Positions 27,601 through 42,600 of a stretch of DNA of 64,000 nucleotides are shown here, one piece after another. Within the stretch, counting starts at the first letter, position 1. Every line of letters starts with the position of its first letter. The translations under genes were made by a program, and so were the position numbers. The stretch is from Perlabentimonas sp964490015 (GTDB lineage Bacteria; Bacteroidota; Bacteroidia; Bacteroidales; Tenuifilaceae). The DNA is taken from the NCBI GenBank assembly GCA_964490015.1, contig CAZBBA010000007.1:1-64000 (forward strand), read 5' to 3'. Below the pieces are notes generated by a model. It saw only the letters and a program-made list of their open reading frames with translations, was not told the DNA's origin and made no database searches.

Positions 27601-30600
27601 CGAAGAATGGGATCGTACTCGTTTACGCGAATAATAACCTCAAATACCTTAGCGTCGGTGTTCGGAAGCTGCTCGCCAATATTCGCCACGTCGGTTACCT
27701 CGCCGGTGTAGCTTTTCTCGGGGAAAGCATCTACACCAATGCGCACAGGCTGCCCAGCTCTTAGCTTGCTAACATCAATCTCGTTAACGTAAGTTTTTGA
27801 GATCATCACCGACAGGTCGGGCAGGGTAGCCACGGTTAAGTCCCATGGGCTAATGCTTGAACCTACGCTACGCTTTTGGCCGCTCCACTCGCGGTAGTAG
27901 ATAACCATCCCGGGTTTTGGAGCACGAATAACAAACTTGCTTAGCACATCGAGCATATCCTGACGTTCGCGCTCCTGACGAGCCAGATTAATGGCCACCT
28001 CGCGCATCGAGGCCTCGGCCTGCTCCCTCTTAAGCTTATAGTTATGTTGAGCCTGTTTAAAGTTCCTGTCGGCCCGCTCGAGGTTAATCTGCGCCTGGCG
28101 CTGGGTGGCAGGTGGTTCAAATTTCGACTGCTCAACCACAATCTGGCGCTCCTCCAGCTCAAACTCCAGGTTAATCAACTCGTCGCGAAGGCTACGAAGC
28201 TGAAGGGTTGTGTCGAGTTGAGTTTTAAGGAACTGCTGTTGGCTCTTCTCCAGCTCGTCCTCAATCTCCTTAAGCCTGTTGCTCAATGCACTCCTGTCGA
28301 GGGTAGCCACATACTGTCCCGAGTCCACCACGGTTCCCTCGGGGATCAGATCCTGAATCTTAATATCCGAAAAGCGGAATGTTCTTCCCTGGCGCAACTC
28401 TGCGGGAGCGGTTATGTCCTCCTTGTTCTTAGCTTGCAGCTCGCCAGTTATGGTTACAACCACCTCAAATGGGCCACGGGTAACAGTTACCTTTTGGGGT
28501 GCAACACCGGGTTTAGTTGAGGTGCTTAGAATCAAAATGATAATTACAGCCGCCAGAACAGATAGGGCAATGATTACTTTCTTCTTCATGTTTCGTATTA
28601 TTTTTTCGCAATTTTTTTAAGTAATTGACAAGTATGACTAATTACCCTCGCTCAGAGTTTAATTGATTTAATAAAATTTAAATCGATTTAATTAGTTCCA
28701 TAACCCTTTGCGCCAGAGCTGCGGCGCTTTGCGCCGACTTACTTTCGGCATAAATCCGAATTATGGGCTCGGTATTCGATTTGCGAAGGTGAACCCACTC
28801 GCCCTCAAAATCGACCTTTAACCCGTCGACAGTGTTAACCTTTTCGTTTACAAAATGCCCCTTCATAACCTCTAGAACATGGTCGGGATCCATTCCGGAT
28901 TTCAGCTCAATCTTGTTCTTTGAGATGAAGTACTCGGGGTACTGGGCGCGCAGCTGTGAACATTTTTTGCCGCTTAAAGCCAGCTGCGAAAGGAAAAGGG
29001 CAATGCCCACCAACGCATCACGACCAGCATGAAGTTCTGGGTAAATAACCCCGCCATTGCCCTCGCCGCCAATAATTGCGTTGCACTCGCGCATTTTGGC
29101 CACAACATTCACCTCGCCCACTGCTGCTGCAAAGTACTCTCCGCCATGCGCCAGCGTAATATCACGAAGCGCAGCTGTGCTCGAGAGATTTGAAACGGTA
29201 TTGCCGGGGGTATGACTCAGCACGTAATCGGCAATGGCTACAAGGGTGTACTCCTCGCCAAACATTGAGCCATCCTCGTTGATAATGGCCAATCGGTCCA
29301 CATCGGGATCGACCACAAAGCCCACATGGGCTTTTTTGGTTTTTACAGCCTCGGAAATTTCCGTGAGGTGTTCGGGTAACGGCTCGGGGTTATGAGGAAA
29401 CTCGCCGGTTGGATCGGTGTAAAGTTCAATTATATTTTCTACTCCTAAAGCCTTTAGTAATCGGGGAATGGCAATTCCTCCCACAGAGTTTACACAATCG
29501 ATGGCCACGGTAAAGTTGGCCTTGGCAATAGCCTCGCGGTTAACCAGCTTTAGGTTAAGTATATGCTCAATATGCTTATCGACAAACGAGTACTCGTCGA
29601 CCACATATCCCAAATCATCTACCTCGGGAAATGAGAACTGGTTGCCCTCGGCGTACTGCAGCACTAGCTTACCATCGGCATCGGAAAGAAACTCACCCTG
29701 CTCGTTGAGCAGCTTTAGCGCATTCCATTGGCGGGGATTATGGCTAGCCGTAATAATAATACCCCCTTGAGCCTTCTCCTCAATAACCGCCATCTCAACG
29801 GTGGGCGTAGTGGCCAAATCGAGGTTCACCACATCAACCCCACATCCGGTAAGGGTACCAATCACCACACTGCTCACCATCTCGCCCGAGATGCGGGCAT
29901 CGCGCCCAACCACAACCCTACATTTAACGTCCCGATGCTTGTTTTTTACCCACTGGGCATAAGCAGCGGTGTACAGCGCAATATTAATTGGGTTTAGCCC
30001 ATCCTGCGGGTTTCCACCTATGGTTCCCCGTATTCCTGATATCGATTTAATTAGTGGCATACATTTTTGTATTTAGGGTTTAAAGGATAGCAAAAGTCGC
30101 TAATTTTTAACACATGGGCAAACGCATTTAATATGGAATAATTCTGCAACAAATCTTAATAACGTAAAAATTTCAAGCCAATTGTGTAGAATTTTATTTA
30201 CATTTGAAATACTTTACAACAGCAATATTTCTAAGTAAAACTTATAAAAGCCCCTTTTTCCTTGCAAAAAATAAGATTTTATTAATTATGAAGAAAGCAT
30301 TTTTTCTTTTATCAATTACCCTGGCTCTATCAATATTTCAGGCAGCGGCTCAGGCAGATAACAAAAATCAACGTAACAGCAGTTGGCAAAAATCAACCGG
30401 TATAGAGTTTTCCTCCCCAAGCCCGCTTACACTAAAACCTTTTGATGCAAACAGCTTTAGGTACAACCCCAATACGCTCGTAGCCAAAGAAAATAGGCAG
30501 GAAAAGAACCTGATACCCTATAACTTGGAGGCAAAAGAAACCCAAAAATATTTTCCCCCACGCCAGCGCGATCAAAGCCAAATGTCCTGCTATGAGCCTA

Positions 30601-33600
30601 GGGAAAATTACTCTATGCCCATCTATACACCCGACTCCTCCATTGATTATATGCTTTTAGTAGCTAAAAGTCCACGAGAATTTTAAAATATAAAATGTGT
30701 GAGTTGGGGGAGTTATATATAAGTTACCTGCAATCGACGATTCAAAATAGAAATTTCATTGCAAATAGAATAGATAAAACAACTAATATTCTGATATTTA
30801 TATAAATGCGTATCAACTCCACATAAAATTATTAGCCTATAACTGAAGAACAAAAATAATATTGATATTACGTCAATTATACTTGAATATTATATTACAT
30901 TTGCAATATCCGTATATTATAATTGAAGTATGACCGATTACATTAATAGGCCCTTGTACATTGAAAAGATTAAACCTTTTATGGGGAAATCGCTGATTAA
31001 GGTACTGGTTGGTCAAAGAAGAGTGGGGAAAAGCTATCTTCTGATGCAGCTAAAAGACCTTATAGTAAAGCAGGAACCTAATACGCAGATAATCTATATC
31101 AACAAGGAGCAGAATGAATTTTCATCCATTAAGAATTCGGACGACCTACTCGATTACCTAAAGGAAAACGTAAAAAGGAACGGAAAAGTAGCGCTGTTTA
31201 TTGATGAAATTCAGGATATTGAATCTTTTGAAGTTGCGCTTAGAGATTTGGCAACCCGAAAAAATTACGATATCTATTGCACGGGGAGTAATGCAAACCT
31301 ACTATCGGGCGAACTTGCAACCTTCCTAAGCGGTAGGTATATCGAAATAAAAGTATTTGGGTTAAGTTACGCTGAATTTTTGGTGTTTAATAAAATTTCT
31401 GATTCGGTCGACTCGTTTCAAGAGTATTTGAAATTCGGGGGGCTCCCCTACCTGATTAATCTTAGCAATGAGATTCCTGTTGCATACGAATATTTAACAA
31501 GCATTTACAACACCATTCTACTTAAGGATGTAGTTGCTCGGTTTAATGTCAGAAATGTAAAGTTCTTGCAAAACCTAGTTGAATTTTTGTCTGACAATCT
31601 AGGAAGCATAGTTTCATCAAAAAAAATTAGCGAATACCTCAAATCTCAAAAAACCAATATCTCTACACAGGTAGTTATTGATTATCTTGGCTATCTTGAA
31701 ACCTCATTCCTAATATTTAAAGTAAAACGTACGGGAATTGAAGGGAAAAAAATATTTGAAATCGGCGAGAAGTACTTCTTTGAGGATGTTGGAATCCGGA
31801 ATGCAATTGTAGGCTATAAGGCAACTGATATCCACAAAATACTTGAAAATATAGTTTATCTGCATCTAAGAATGGCTGGTTATTCGGTGAGTGTTGGAGT
31901 GGAAGGGAAAAAAGAGATTGATTTTATTGCACAGAAAGCGGGCAATAAATTCTATGTACAGGTTGCATATATGCTTACAAATCAGGATACGATTAATCGT
32001 GAATTTGGAAACCTGCTTGAAATACCTGATAATTTTCCAAAGTATGTGGTTACAATGGATGAGATATCGGAAATATCAACACACAAGGGCATTATCCGAA
32101 TGCACATTAAAGACTTTTGCTTAAAAATGGTTAACACGTAATTATCTGTATTAACTGTAGTAAAATGTTCCTTGTTTAGAATGAACAGAGCAATGCCAAA
32201 CAGCTAGTTGGGAACAAGCGGTGTAACCAATTTGGTATTCATAGGTTACGGAAGCGGGTTGGCACGCAGGTATGTTCTTAGCGGGGGATAAATCCGCTGT
32301 CTTGTCTTATCACTATGCTCAACCTCAGCCGCTAGCCATAACAATATGATCAAAATACGAATGCCATCAAGTAAAAGATACGAAACAGAAAGAATTCTTA
32401 GTGAATTTGGGAAGCAAAAGAACGACTACTTCGACTTTGATAGTATTGGTAGCTACTTTACCAAACGAGATAATTCATCCTGTTTTCAGGTGATATCTGA
32501 TAAAGTATGTAATGATTTGGATTTTAATGAACTATTTAAGTTTATCGACAGAACAAATTCACGAGTAGGACAACAATTACTATACAATAGCCTAAGAGCA
32601 ATTCCTTGTAAACAAAATGAAATTTTTGAAAATGAAGAGGTTATTAAAGAATTTTTAGCGAATATATGTTTAAGGCAAGAAACCCAAAGACTTCTTCTAA
32701 AATTAAAGGATAATGAATCATTCTACATATCATCCTTATTTCAAGATGAACACATTAAACCCCCAAAGTGGTTTTTTGTTGCACATCTTCTATCCTTCAC
32801 AATGTTTCTTTCGATTTTATTGCTGCCATTTAATGGTTTGTTGATTTTTGTAATTACTTCTGTATTTATAGCTAACATTATAATCCACTACTGGAATAAA
32901 CGAAATCTCTACCAATATCTTTATTCCATCCCCAGGCTATTGGTGCTAAATACAGTAGCAAAAAAGCTGAATTCTATTAATGAACTAAAAAAAACAAAGC
33001 CAAATGTTGAAAATTCAATCTCAGTAATCGACAAAATTAGAAACCGAACATCACTTTTTAGATTAGAATTAAACCTTGAAAATGATTTTTTAGCTGTATT
33101 GTGGAGTCTAGTTGAACTGGTAAAAATTGCGTTTTTGCTTGAACCGATATTGCTGTTCAGTGCATTAAACCAACTTGAAACTAAAAGAAAAGAGATTGAA
33201 AATGTTTACTTATTTGTGGGTACAATTGACGTACTCCTATCTATTGCTTCTCTTAGAACGGGATTAAAAAAATACTGTATACCTAAAATATCTGATGGCA
33301 AAAAGAAAGTAAATGCGGTAAATATTTATCACCCTCTAATTAATAACTGTGTTGGGAATAGTATTTCTATCGATGCCAAGTCTGTTTTATTGACAGGGTC
33401 AAATATGTCAGGAAAAACTTCGTTTATAAGAGCAATCGGAATAAACACAATTTGTGCATTGACCATAAATACCTGTTTTGCCGATGAATTTGAAATACAG
33501 AAACAAAGAATTTATTCAGCTATAAGAATTAGCGATGATCTCCTAAACAACAAAAGCTACTACTTTGAAGAGGTGTTGACTATAAAAGAGATGATAGACC

Positions 33601-36600
33601 ATAGCTATGAAAACACACCAAATCTTTTCCTGCTTGACGAAATATTTAAAGGAACCAATACGATTGAAAGAATTTCAGCAGGGAAAGCTGTTCTCTCATC
33701 ACTAGCTAAAAACAATAACACAACTTTTGTTTCAACACACGACATTGAATTGGCTGAATTACTTAATGATGAATATGAATTATACCATTTTAGTGAAATA
33801 ATTGATAGTTATACTGTTGCATTTGATTATACGCTAAAAGGCGGAAAACTTAAAAACAGAAATGCCATTCGAATACTTCAACTGAATGATTACCCTAAAG
33901 AAATAATTGACGAAGCAATTAAAATATCTAAAGAGTTAGATAATATTTAATTACTTTAGCCAACAAGGCGTGTATCTACCCCACCCCATAAATATGCACG
34001 AGAAAAATAGTTGATATCGAACTTTTTGTAATAATCTATTAGAGAGTAATAATCTTTTGTAAAACAACCGATAAGTTACCCAAAACAACCATCAAGAACC
34101 AGCAAATATCATAACAACCGACATTTATGAGAACAGGAAATATATCAATCAAACTAATATTAGCAGTATTTCTTTTTTCACTTATCCAAAACGTATATCC
34201 AAACGGTAAGCCCGAAATTAGAGTTCCACTCCGACATTCCGATCAAATTAGTTCTGTAGCATATTCTCCATGCGGTAAATATGCGCTCTCGGCCTCAAAT
34301 GATAATACCCTAAAACTTTGGGATATTGCCTCGGGAAAGGAGCTTAGAACATTTACGGGACACTCACAGAAGGTAAACTCCGTAACTTTTTCGCCATGCG
34401 GTAAATATGCCCTGTCGGGCTCGGGTTCGGCATGGGGTGAAGAATCGGACTATACACTCCGGCTCTGGGATATTGCTACCGGAAAAGAGTTGAAGTCTTT
34501 CGTGGGGCATAGCGGAAGCGTTAATTCGGTATCCATTTCACCCTGCGGCAAGTTTGCGCTCTCCGGCTCCGACGACAAAACCCTGAAATTGTGGGATATT
34601 GCCACCGGAAAAGAGCTAAAAACCTTCACCGGCCATTCAAATTGCGTAAAATCGGTTTCAATCTCCGCCTGCGGCAAATTTGCTCTGTCGGGGTCGTGGG
34701 ATAAAACCGCTAAACTATGGGATATTGCCTCTGGTAAGGAGATTAGAACACTATCCGGGCATTCCGAGCAGGTGACATCAGCGGTTTTTTCGCCATGCGG
34801 AAAATTTGCCCTAACAGGATCGTGGGATGAAACGGTGAGATTATGGGATATTACCACCGGAAAAGAGGTGAGAACTTTCAGCGGATCATCCGCTACAATT
34901 TCCTTTGTGGCCTTTTCGCCCGATGGCAAGTATGCCCTATCGGGCACGGGTAGTAGCATGAAAATCTGGAGCATTTCCAATGGAATAGAGGTGAAAACCT
35001 TCACAGGACATCTGTCGGGCATCAACGCTGCCTCATTCTCTCCCAACGGGTTATATATCCTATCGGGTTCCAATGATAAAACCCTAAAGCTGTGGGATCG
35101 AATTACTGGAAAAGAGTTAAGAACGTTCACCGGGTTTTATAATAAGGCCTCATTAGCCATTATTTCTCCCGATGGAAAATTTGCCCTTTCGGCTTCGGAC
35201 AGTGTAATTAAATTATGGAATACTGCCATCGGAAAGGAGGTAAGGTCTTTTGCCGGGCACTCAAAAAGTGTAAACTCAGTTGCCATATCCTCTTGCAGTA
35301 GATATGCGCTCTCGGGCTCTGCCGATAAAACCCTTAAATTATGGGATATTGCCACGGGAAAGGAGTTGAAAACCTTTTCGGGCCACTCCAGAAGCGTTAA
35401 CTCGGTTGATATTTCACCTTGCGGCAAGTATGCCCTATCGGGTTCGGGAGATAAGACTTTGAAATTATGGGATATAGCCACAGGTAAAGAGCTAAAAACT
35501 TTCTCCAGCAGGGGCATTGTGGAGTCGGTGTCGTTCTCACCCTGCGGCAAATATGCTATTTCGGGGACTAGTTTAATTACCCTTAGGATGCACGATAATT
35601 CGCTGCAGCTATGGGATATTGAAACGGGTGAAAAGTTGAAAACTTTCACTGGTCACTCCGGCGGAGTGCTAACCGTAGATTTCTCACCATCGGGTAAATA
35701 CCTAATCTCGGGATCGACTGACCAAACCCTCAAGCTATGGGATATTGAATCTGGCAAAGAGGTAAGAACGATGACTGGACATACAGGTTCCATAAACTCG
35801 GTATCCTTTTCGGCAGACGGTAGATATGTCCTGTCGAGTTCGAATGACAAAACCCTTAAACTATGGGATATTAGTACTGGTACAGAGATAAAAACGCTTT
35901 TTGGGCATACGGCCAGAGTGAGGTTATCATCGTTATCGCCATGTGGCAAATATGCACTTTCCGGATCGGATGATGGCACAATAAGATACTGGAACACCCA
36001 AACCGGCGAGCTGGTTTATGCCGCAATCTCTACAGCCGAAGGGCAATCGATGGCCTGGACTCCCGAGGGTTTCTTTGCAGGTGATGAAAATCTTGCCAAG
36101 AAAACAGTACATATTGTTGAGGGCATGTCGGTAATGGCCATCGATCAGCTTTTTGAAGTTTACTATCGACCCGATTTGGTTACGGCAAAAATCCGAGGCG
36201 AAGCAATTTCGCGATTTGCGCAAAACGATATCAGAAAAGGAATTCAACCTCCTCCATCCATTACGCTATCTGTATTAACCAAGGAGGGCGGCTACCAAAA
36301 TATACAGCTGGTTAATAGGGACGATTTTGCCATTTCGAATGGTTTCGTAAAAGTGAAAGTTACAGCCAGCGATCAGGGTGGTGGCATATACGGGGTACGG
36401 CTATTTAATAATGAAAAAATAGTAGGTGAAAATCTTAGAGGATTTATAAAAATTGAAAAGGAAAGTGTTCTGGAAAAAGAGTTTACAGTTGCCCTAGAAC
36501 GAGGGGAAAATAAGCTGCGGGCTATCGGTTTTTCCAATGAACTTATCGAATCGAGACCCGAGCTGGCCTTGATTAGCTACTCTGCTCCAGTTATCAACAA

Positions 36601-39600
36601 GCCCGATATGTATATCCTGGCAATTGGAATAAATGAGTATCGCAACAGCCGATACAACCTAAATTACTGCGTTGCCGATATGAATGGCTTTGTAACCACC
36701 CTAAAACCCAAAGCCGAAAAACTTTTCAACAATGTTTACGTGAATACCGTTTCGAATCGAGATGCAAACCGAGAAAATATCATAAAATCACTAACCGATT
36801 TGCAGAAAAAGGTAAAACCTGAAGATCTGTTTGTGTTCTTCTATGCGGGTCATGGTATCGCACTCGAGGTATCCGAAACGGATAGAAAAACGAGAAGCGA
36901 GTTCTACTACATCCTATCCGATGTTGTGCAGATGACAGACCCGGTAAGGGTTGCCGAAAACGGATTGTCGGGTACAGAATTGAGACAGATCCTTTCGGAG
37001 ATTAAGGCCACCAAACAGGTAATGTTTATTGATGCCTGCTATGCAGGGGCTATAGCCGAGCAGTATGCCATGCGCGGAGCTGCTGAGGAGAATGCGTTGG
37101 CTAGGCTATCGCGCGCTTCGGGTTCAGTAATTTTTGCATCTACCACTGCCGACCAGGCGGCCGTTGAGTTTAAGGAGCTAAACCACGGCGTTTTCACCTA
37201 CGTATTGCTTGAGGCAATTAGGGGAGCTGCTGCTACTGCTAGTGGTCAAATCACCGCGGGTAGCATTAAAACCTATGTTGACGAGAAGATACCCGATTAC
37301 ACCGAAAAATACCGTGGTACGCCCCAGTGGCCAACCACTTTTATGTGGGGACAAGATTTTCCTGTAGGACTTAAATAGACGGGTAAAATGGATAAAACAT
37401 ATAGCCAACCGATTGACAAGTTGGAGAAGCGTTTAGATGACTGAGCTCCTCTGCAAAATTGCGGTGCCCAGAGTTCCAACACTTTTACTTATGCAGATAG
37501 CCCTCGAAACAAAACATTAAGTTAATGACAATACAAGTTATTTTAGTTATAGTATTTACCCTAATAATTCACTTGATAAGCACTTTATCTTATTCGGTGA
37601 GGATTGTTGGGATTAGAACAAGAAAGATTGCAATATCTTTCGCCCTGTTTAACATTATGGTGCTGATTTCAAGAACTTCAAACTCCTTCCAGGCCCCTTT
37701 ACTCGCAAAATGGATTGAGAATAACATAAAACTTGACATCAATCCTGGAACATTCGAGATTAGATTAATACTTTTTGCCTCAACCTTAGCCACAATTATT
37801 GGTTCATTGTTGATCCCAACATTTCAGCGAGTTTTATCAAACTCCGTTGAAAATTTCAGTTTACATAAATCAGTACCAAGACTAATACTGCACGGTTTTA
37901 CTAAAACCGGAATTCTTCAATTTAGAAACGAATTAAAACTTCCAGATAAGCGCAACTTCAGTGTAGATAAATCATTATGGACAGATTTCCCGATTAAAAT
38001 ATTTATTTACAACGTTCTAGCGGTTTCAATACTAACAGTTGGGGTACTATCATCGTTATATGCAGGATTTATTGAACCTGACTTGAGAACTACCTCCAGC
38101 ACCCTTTCGGCGGTAGTTAACGGATTAGCAACTGTGTTAATGTTTGTGTTCATCGATCCATATTTATCGGGACTTACTGACGATGTAATTGAAGGGAAAT
38201 TTTCGGAGATTACATTTCGAAAAACAATTCGATTAATGATAGTTAGTCGATTGATTGGAACAGTTGCAGCCCAGTTTCTACTTGTTCCCTTTTCAAAATT
38301 TATAGCTTGGATTGCTACTATCATATAATGATTTAGTAAAAACCATAATAGTAGCAAAAGAAGGATTACGCCAAATTTTCAATTGGGTTAGAGAGCATTA
38401 TAGAATACACAAAAAATTATAGGGTGGATGTTGTATCGATGCGGGGAACAACTGAAGTTCATCCTTGCACCTGTTTTATGCTTCGGCTTTAAAGTCTGAG
38501 TAAAATGGCCTTTGAAAAACAATATTGAAATGAAACCGCTACTAGTAAATTTTAAAATAATTAATATCTTTGTTGTAAATCAACTTGATAATTTAAAATT
38601 AATTATTTGATAAAGATTATAACTGGTTTTAGCAATAAATTAAAACAACAAATCAATTATGAAAAAGATAGCTAAACTTATTATAATTATTATAGCAATA
38701 TCAGGTTGTAACAAGGATGAAACTCCTTCAAAAACTCCCAGGCTGAAAAATTGTCGGGTTGAATACCTCTTCTTTAGAGATGATATAACGATGTCGGGCG
38801 ATGCATCAATGATTATTCCGCCAACAGATTCATCAAATACCAAGTGCCGATATCTATACGCAGGTGAGAATATGACCAAAACATTAGGTGGTTTTTATCA
38901 GGGACGAAGTAATAAAGTCTTTTCAAATGCTGTTTATGATTCCATCGTTCCAAATGGCAACAAAGTTTATGTATATACAAAATATATCACAAGTGATGGC
39001 ATTGAAGGTAACGCATTCAATCCTCTAATCTTTACTCTGAATTCGAATGGTAAACTTATGAAAATCACTAGCAGAGATTCTTTTCACCCATATGGATATG
39101 ATTTTAATTATACATACTCTGCAAACAAGGTTACTGAGACTAATAATAATGGGAAAATACTCAGAACATTTTATTTTGAAAATAATAACTTGGTTAAAGT
39201 AGTTTCCGAAATGTATAATTTTCAAGGAGCAATATTCAGTAAGAAAGAAATTCTTTTTCAGGAATTTGATAATAAACCAAATCCATTTAAAGACATGTAT
39301 TTTGTGAAAGGTGCATTTTTTCGGGCTTTTTCTGATAATAACTACAAAAGTTATACCTCAGATGAATATAAGAAATCAACGGACGGTACATTAATGTTAA
39401 CCAGTCATTACTGGGTTTCAATGCCATTTTTATATAGTACGGATGGCTATCCCTTGTTTGGGATTATGAGTAATAAAATTCTGTTACTAACAAGGTCTGT
39501 ACCCAATGTAGCGTATATCTAGCTATTCTGCCCGCATTGAGCTTTCTTATCGGGGGATAATGACGCTGACCCCAAACTCTCCAACTGGGCAAAACCCCAG

Positions 39601-42600
39601 CCGATTTATATAATTTCTTAACCTCGATTCTCCAATTGGAAAAGTGTTTGTAAATTGAGAAGGAAAGCAACTCTACAAATACCTCAATGTATAAATTATG
39701 ATAACAATAAAGAAATCTTTATTCTACGCCATTGCTTTATATGGAGCAACCTTTATGCTTTTTTGCAGCTGCGAAAAGGAAAAAGAAAAAAATGTCCCTG
39801 CGTTAACCACCATTGAGGTTACAGAAATTAATAAAACAAATGCTATTTCGGGAGGTAATATAACCGATGATGGAAACACAATAATATCAGCACGAGGGGT
39901 ATGCTGGAGTATTAACCAGAACCCTACTATTAATGACAACAGAACCGAAGATGGTATGGGGGTTGGGAGTTTTATTAGCTACATTTCTGGATTAGAACCC
40001 AACACAGCATACTACGTAAGAGCTTATGCAACAAATAATATTGGAACTGGTTATGGTAGTAACATGTATTTCACAACTCTTGACGCTGCAATTCTCCCAC
40101 ACATTACAACATGTGATATTACCAATATAACCCCAACAACTGCAGAGTCGGGAGGAGATATTGCAGATGATGGAGGAGCGGCTGTAATAGCACGAGGAGT
40201 TTGTTGGAGCGCTAACTTAAGCCCAACCATTAACGACAGTAAAACCATTGACGGAACTGGTGTAGGAAGTTTTACCAGCAGAATTAGAGATTTAGAACCC
40301 AACACAACATATTATCTTAGGGCTTACGCCACTAATAGCAAGGGCACTAGTTATGGAGTACAGTATAGCTTTGAGACAACAGTAAACTCAATTATTTATG
40401 GTGATGGAGTTACGGATATTGACGGTAACGAATATATTACGGTTATTATTGGTGAACAAGAATGGATGGCAGAGAATCTAAAAACTACAAAATATAGTGA
40501 CGGTACTGATATCCCAAACGTTACGGACAACAGTTCTTGGGCTGGCTTAAACTCAGATGCATACTGCTGGTACAACAACGATGAGGCTTTTTTTAAAAAT
40601 TCCTACGGCGCATTGTATAACTGGTACACAGTAAACACGAGCAAAATATGCCCCACAGGTTGGAGAGTACCAACCGATGAGGAGTGGTCAACCTTAACTA
40701 GTTTCGCTGGAGGGCCTGGCGTTTCAGGGAAAAGGCTGAAAAGTACACATACCGTACCCGACGCCCATCCCTGTTGGAACGGCCCATATACAGGTGCAAC
40801 CGATGAGTTCGGATTCTCCGCCTTTCCGGGTGGCAGCCGCGACATCTACGCTAGTACATTCAACAGTTTTTTCGACTATGGCTATTGGTGGAGTAGTACC
40901 CAAAAGGAAGAACGAACCGCTTGGGCCCGAGCAATGTCCTGGGGAAGCGATGACGTGTACCACTTCGACACCAATAAGGGCATTGGATTCTCTGTTCGTT
41001 GTGTAAGGGGTAATTGATTCTTTCCTGTCAAAAAAATTAATTTATATCTGCTAACTCACTTTTAATATTGCTCAAAAAAAATAATTATTATGAAGAAATC
41101 ATTTTTCTTAATTATTGGCATTCTTTTAATTTGTAATATTTCGAATGCTCAGTACAGAGTTAATAAAAAACAGTACGACCACAAATCCTATGTTTATCAG
41201 TATGGCGACCCGTATAATCCAACTATGGTCGGTGCTGTTTCATACTTTGTCCCTGGACTCGGCCAAATGCTAATGGGTGAAGGTACAAGGGGTGTTGCCT
41301 TTTTGGCTAGCTATGCAGGTTGCATGACCTTATCCTTTGTGGGATTTATGGAGACATTTGTGGATATTGATAATGGTGGTGATGGCGCAAGAGGTCAAAA
41401 ACTAATGTGGATAGGACTTGGCAGCTCTATGGGTATAGCATTCTGGTCGGTTTTTGATGCTGTTCGAGTGGCTAAAGTTAACAACCTCGCTTATAGGGAT
41501 AAGAATAGGTCATCAATGAATTTTAAACTCGAACCATATTTGGTTAATGCCTCAGTTTTTAATGACAAAACCAATATCTCTAAGGGTTTATCGCTGAAAA
41601 TTACCTTTTAGAACAAAAGAAATTATCGATTGCATTTACAATTATTGCACTTTAAAAAGTTTGTTGAAGAACTAGTTAATTCCGAAAAGATGATGTCCTC
41701 AAATAATGATCAACAAAACCCCTTCCCTTGCATATAATTCTTTACATTTAAGCCTTAGTTAATGCCAAATCCCGCATGGGAAAAAGTTGATTATAAAACA
41801 CAAGCTTATGAGTAAGATCTTTATCATTGGTGGAACAACGTTCGATCATATTATTTCCTTAGAATCATTCCCCGAACCCGTGCCCCAAACCATTCATAAG
41901 GCAATGTTTAACGAGGCTACAGGTTCGACCGGATCAGGAAAGGCATTGTGTTTAACAAAGCTTGGGGTTCCTAATGTTTTGTACTCTGTTTTGGGTAATG
42001 ACGAGTATGGCAATAGGATCATCCGTCATTTAGAATCAGAAAACGTGAAATTAATTTTCGATTTCGATCCTAAAGGAACAGAGCGGCACGTAAACATCAT
42101 GAATTCGGAAGGAGAACGAATCTCCATATTTATAACCCAGTCGTCGGAAAAACCACAAATCTCATTTGAAAAGGTGGAGCAGAGTGTAAGAGACGCTGAT
42201 ATCATTGTGCTAAATATTATATCGTACTGCAAAGAAATTATTCCACTTTTACCCATTAAGCAAAAACCTATATGGACAGATCTGCACGACTACACCGAGG
42301 GGAATGAGTACCATGAGCCTTTTATCGAAGCATCCGATTATATTTTCTTAAGCTCCGATAATCTTACTGATTATAAGCTCACTATGACAAGGTTAATGGG
42401 TCGAGGTAAGGAACTGGTTGTGTGTACCCACGGCAAAAAGGGGGCAACCGCATTAACCAAAAATGGCGATTGGATCGAGGAGCCTGCTCTAAAAGGATAT
42501 ATACTTACCGATTCGAATGGTGCTGGAGATTGCTTCTTTTCGGGTTTCCTTTATGCTTATTGCCTTGGCAAAACAGTGAAAGATTGTATGCGATTTGGGG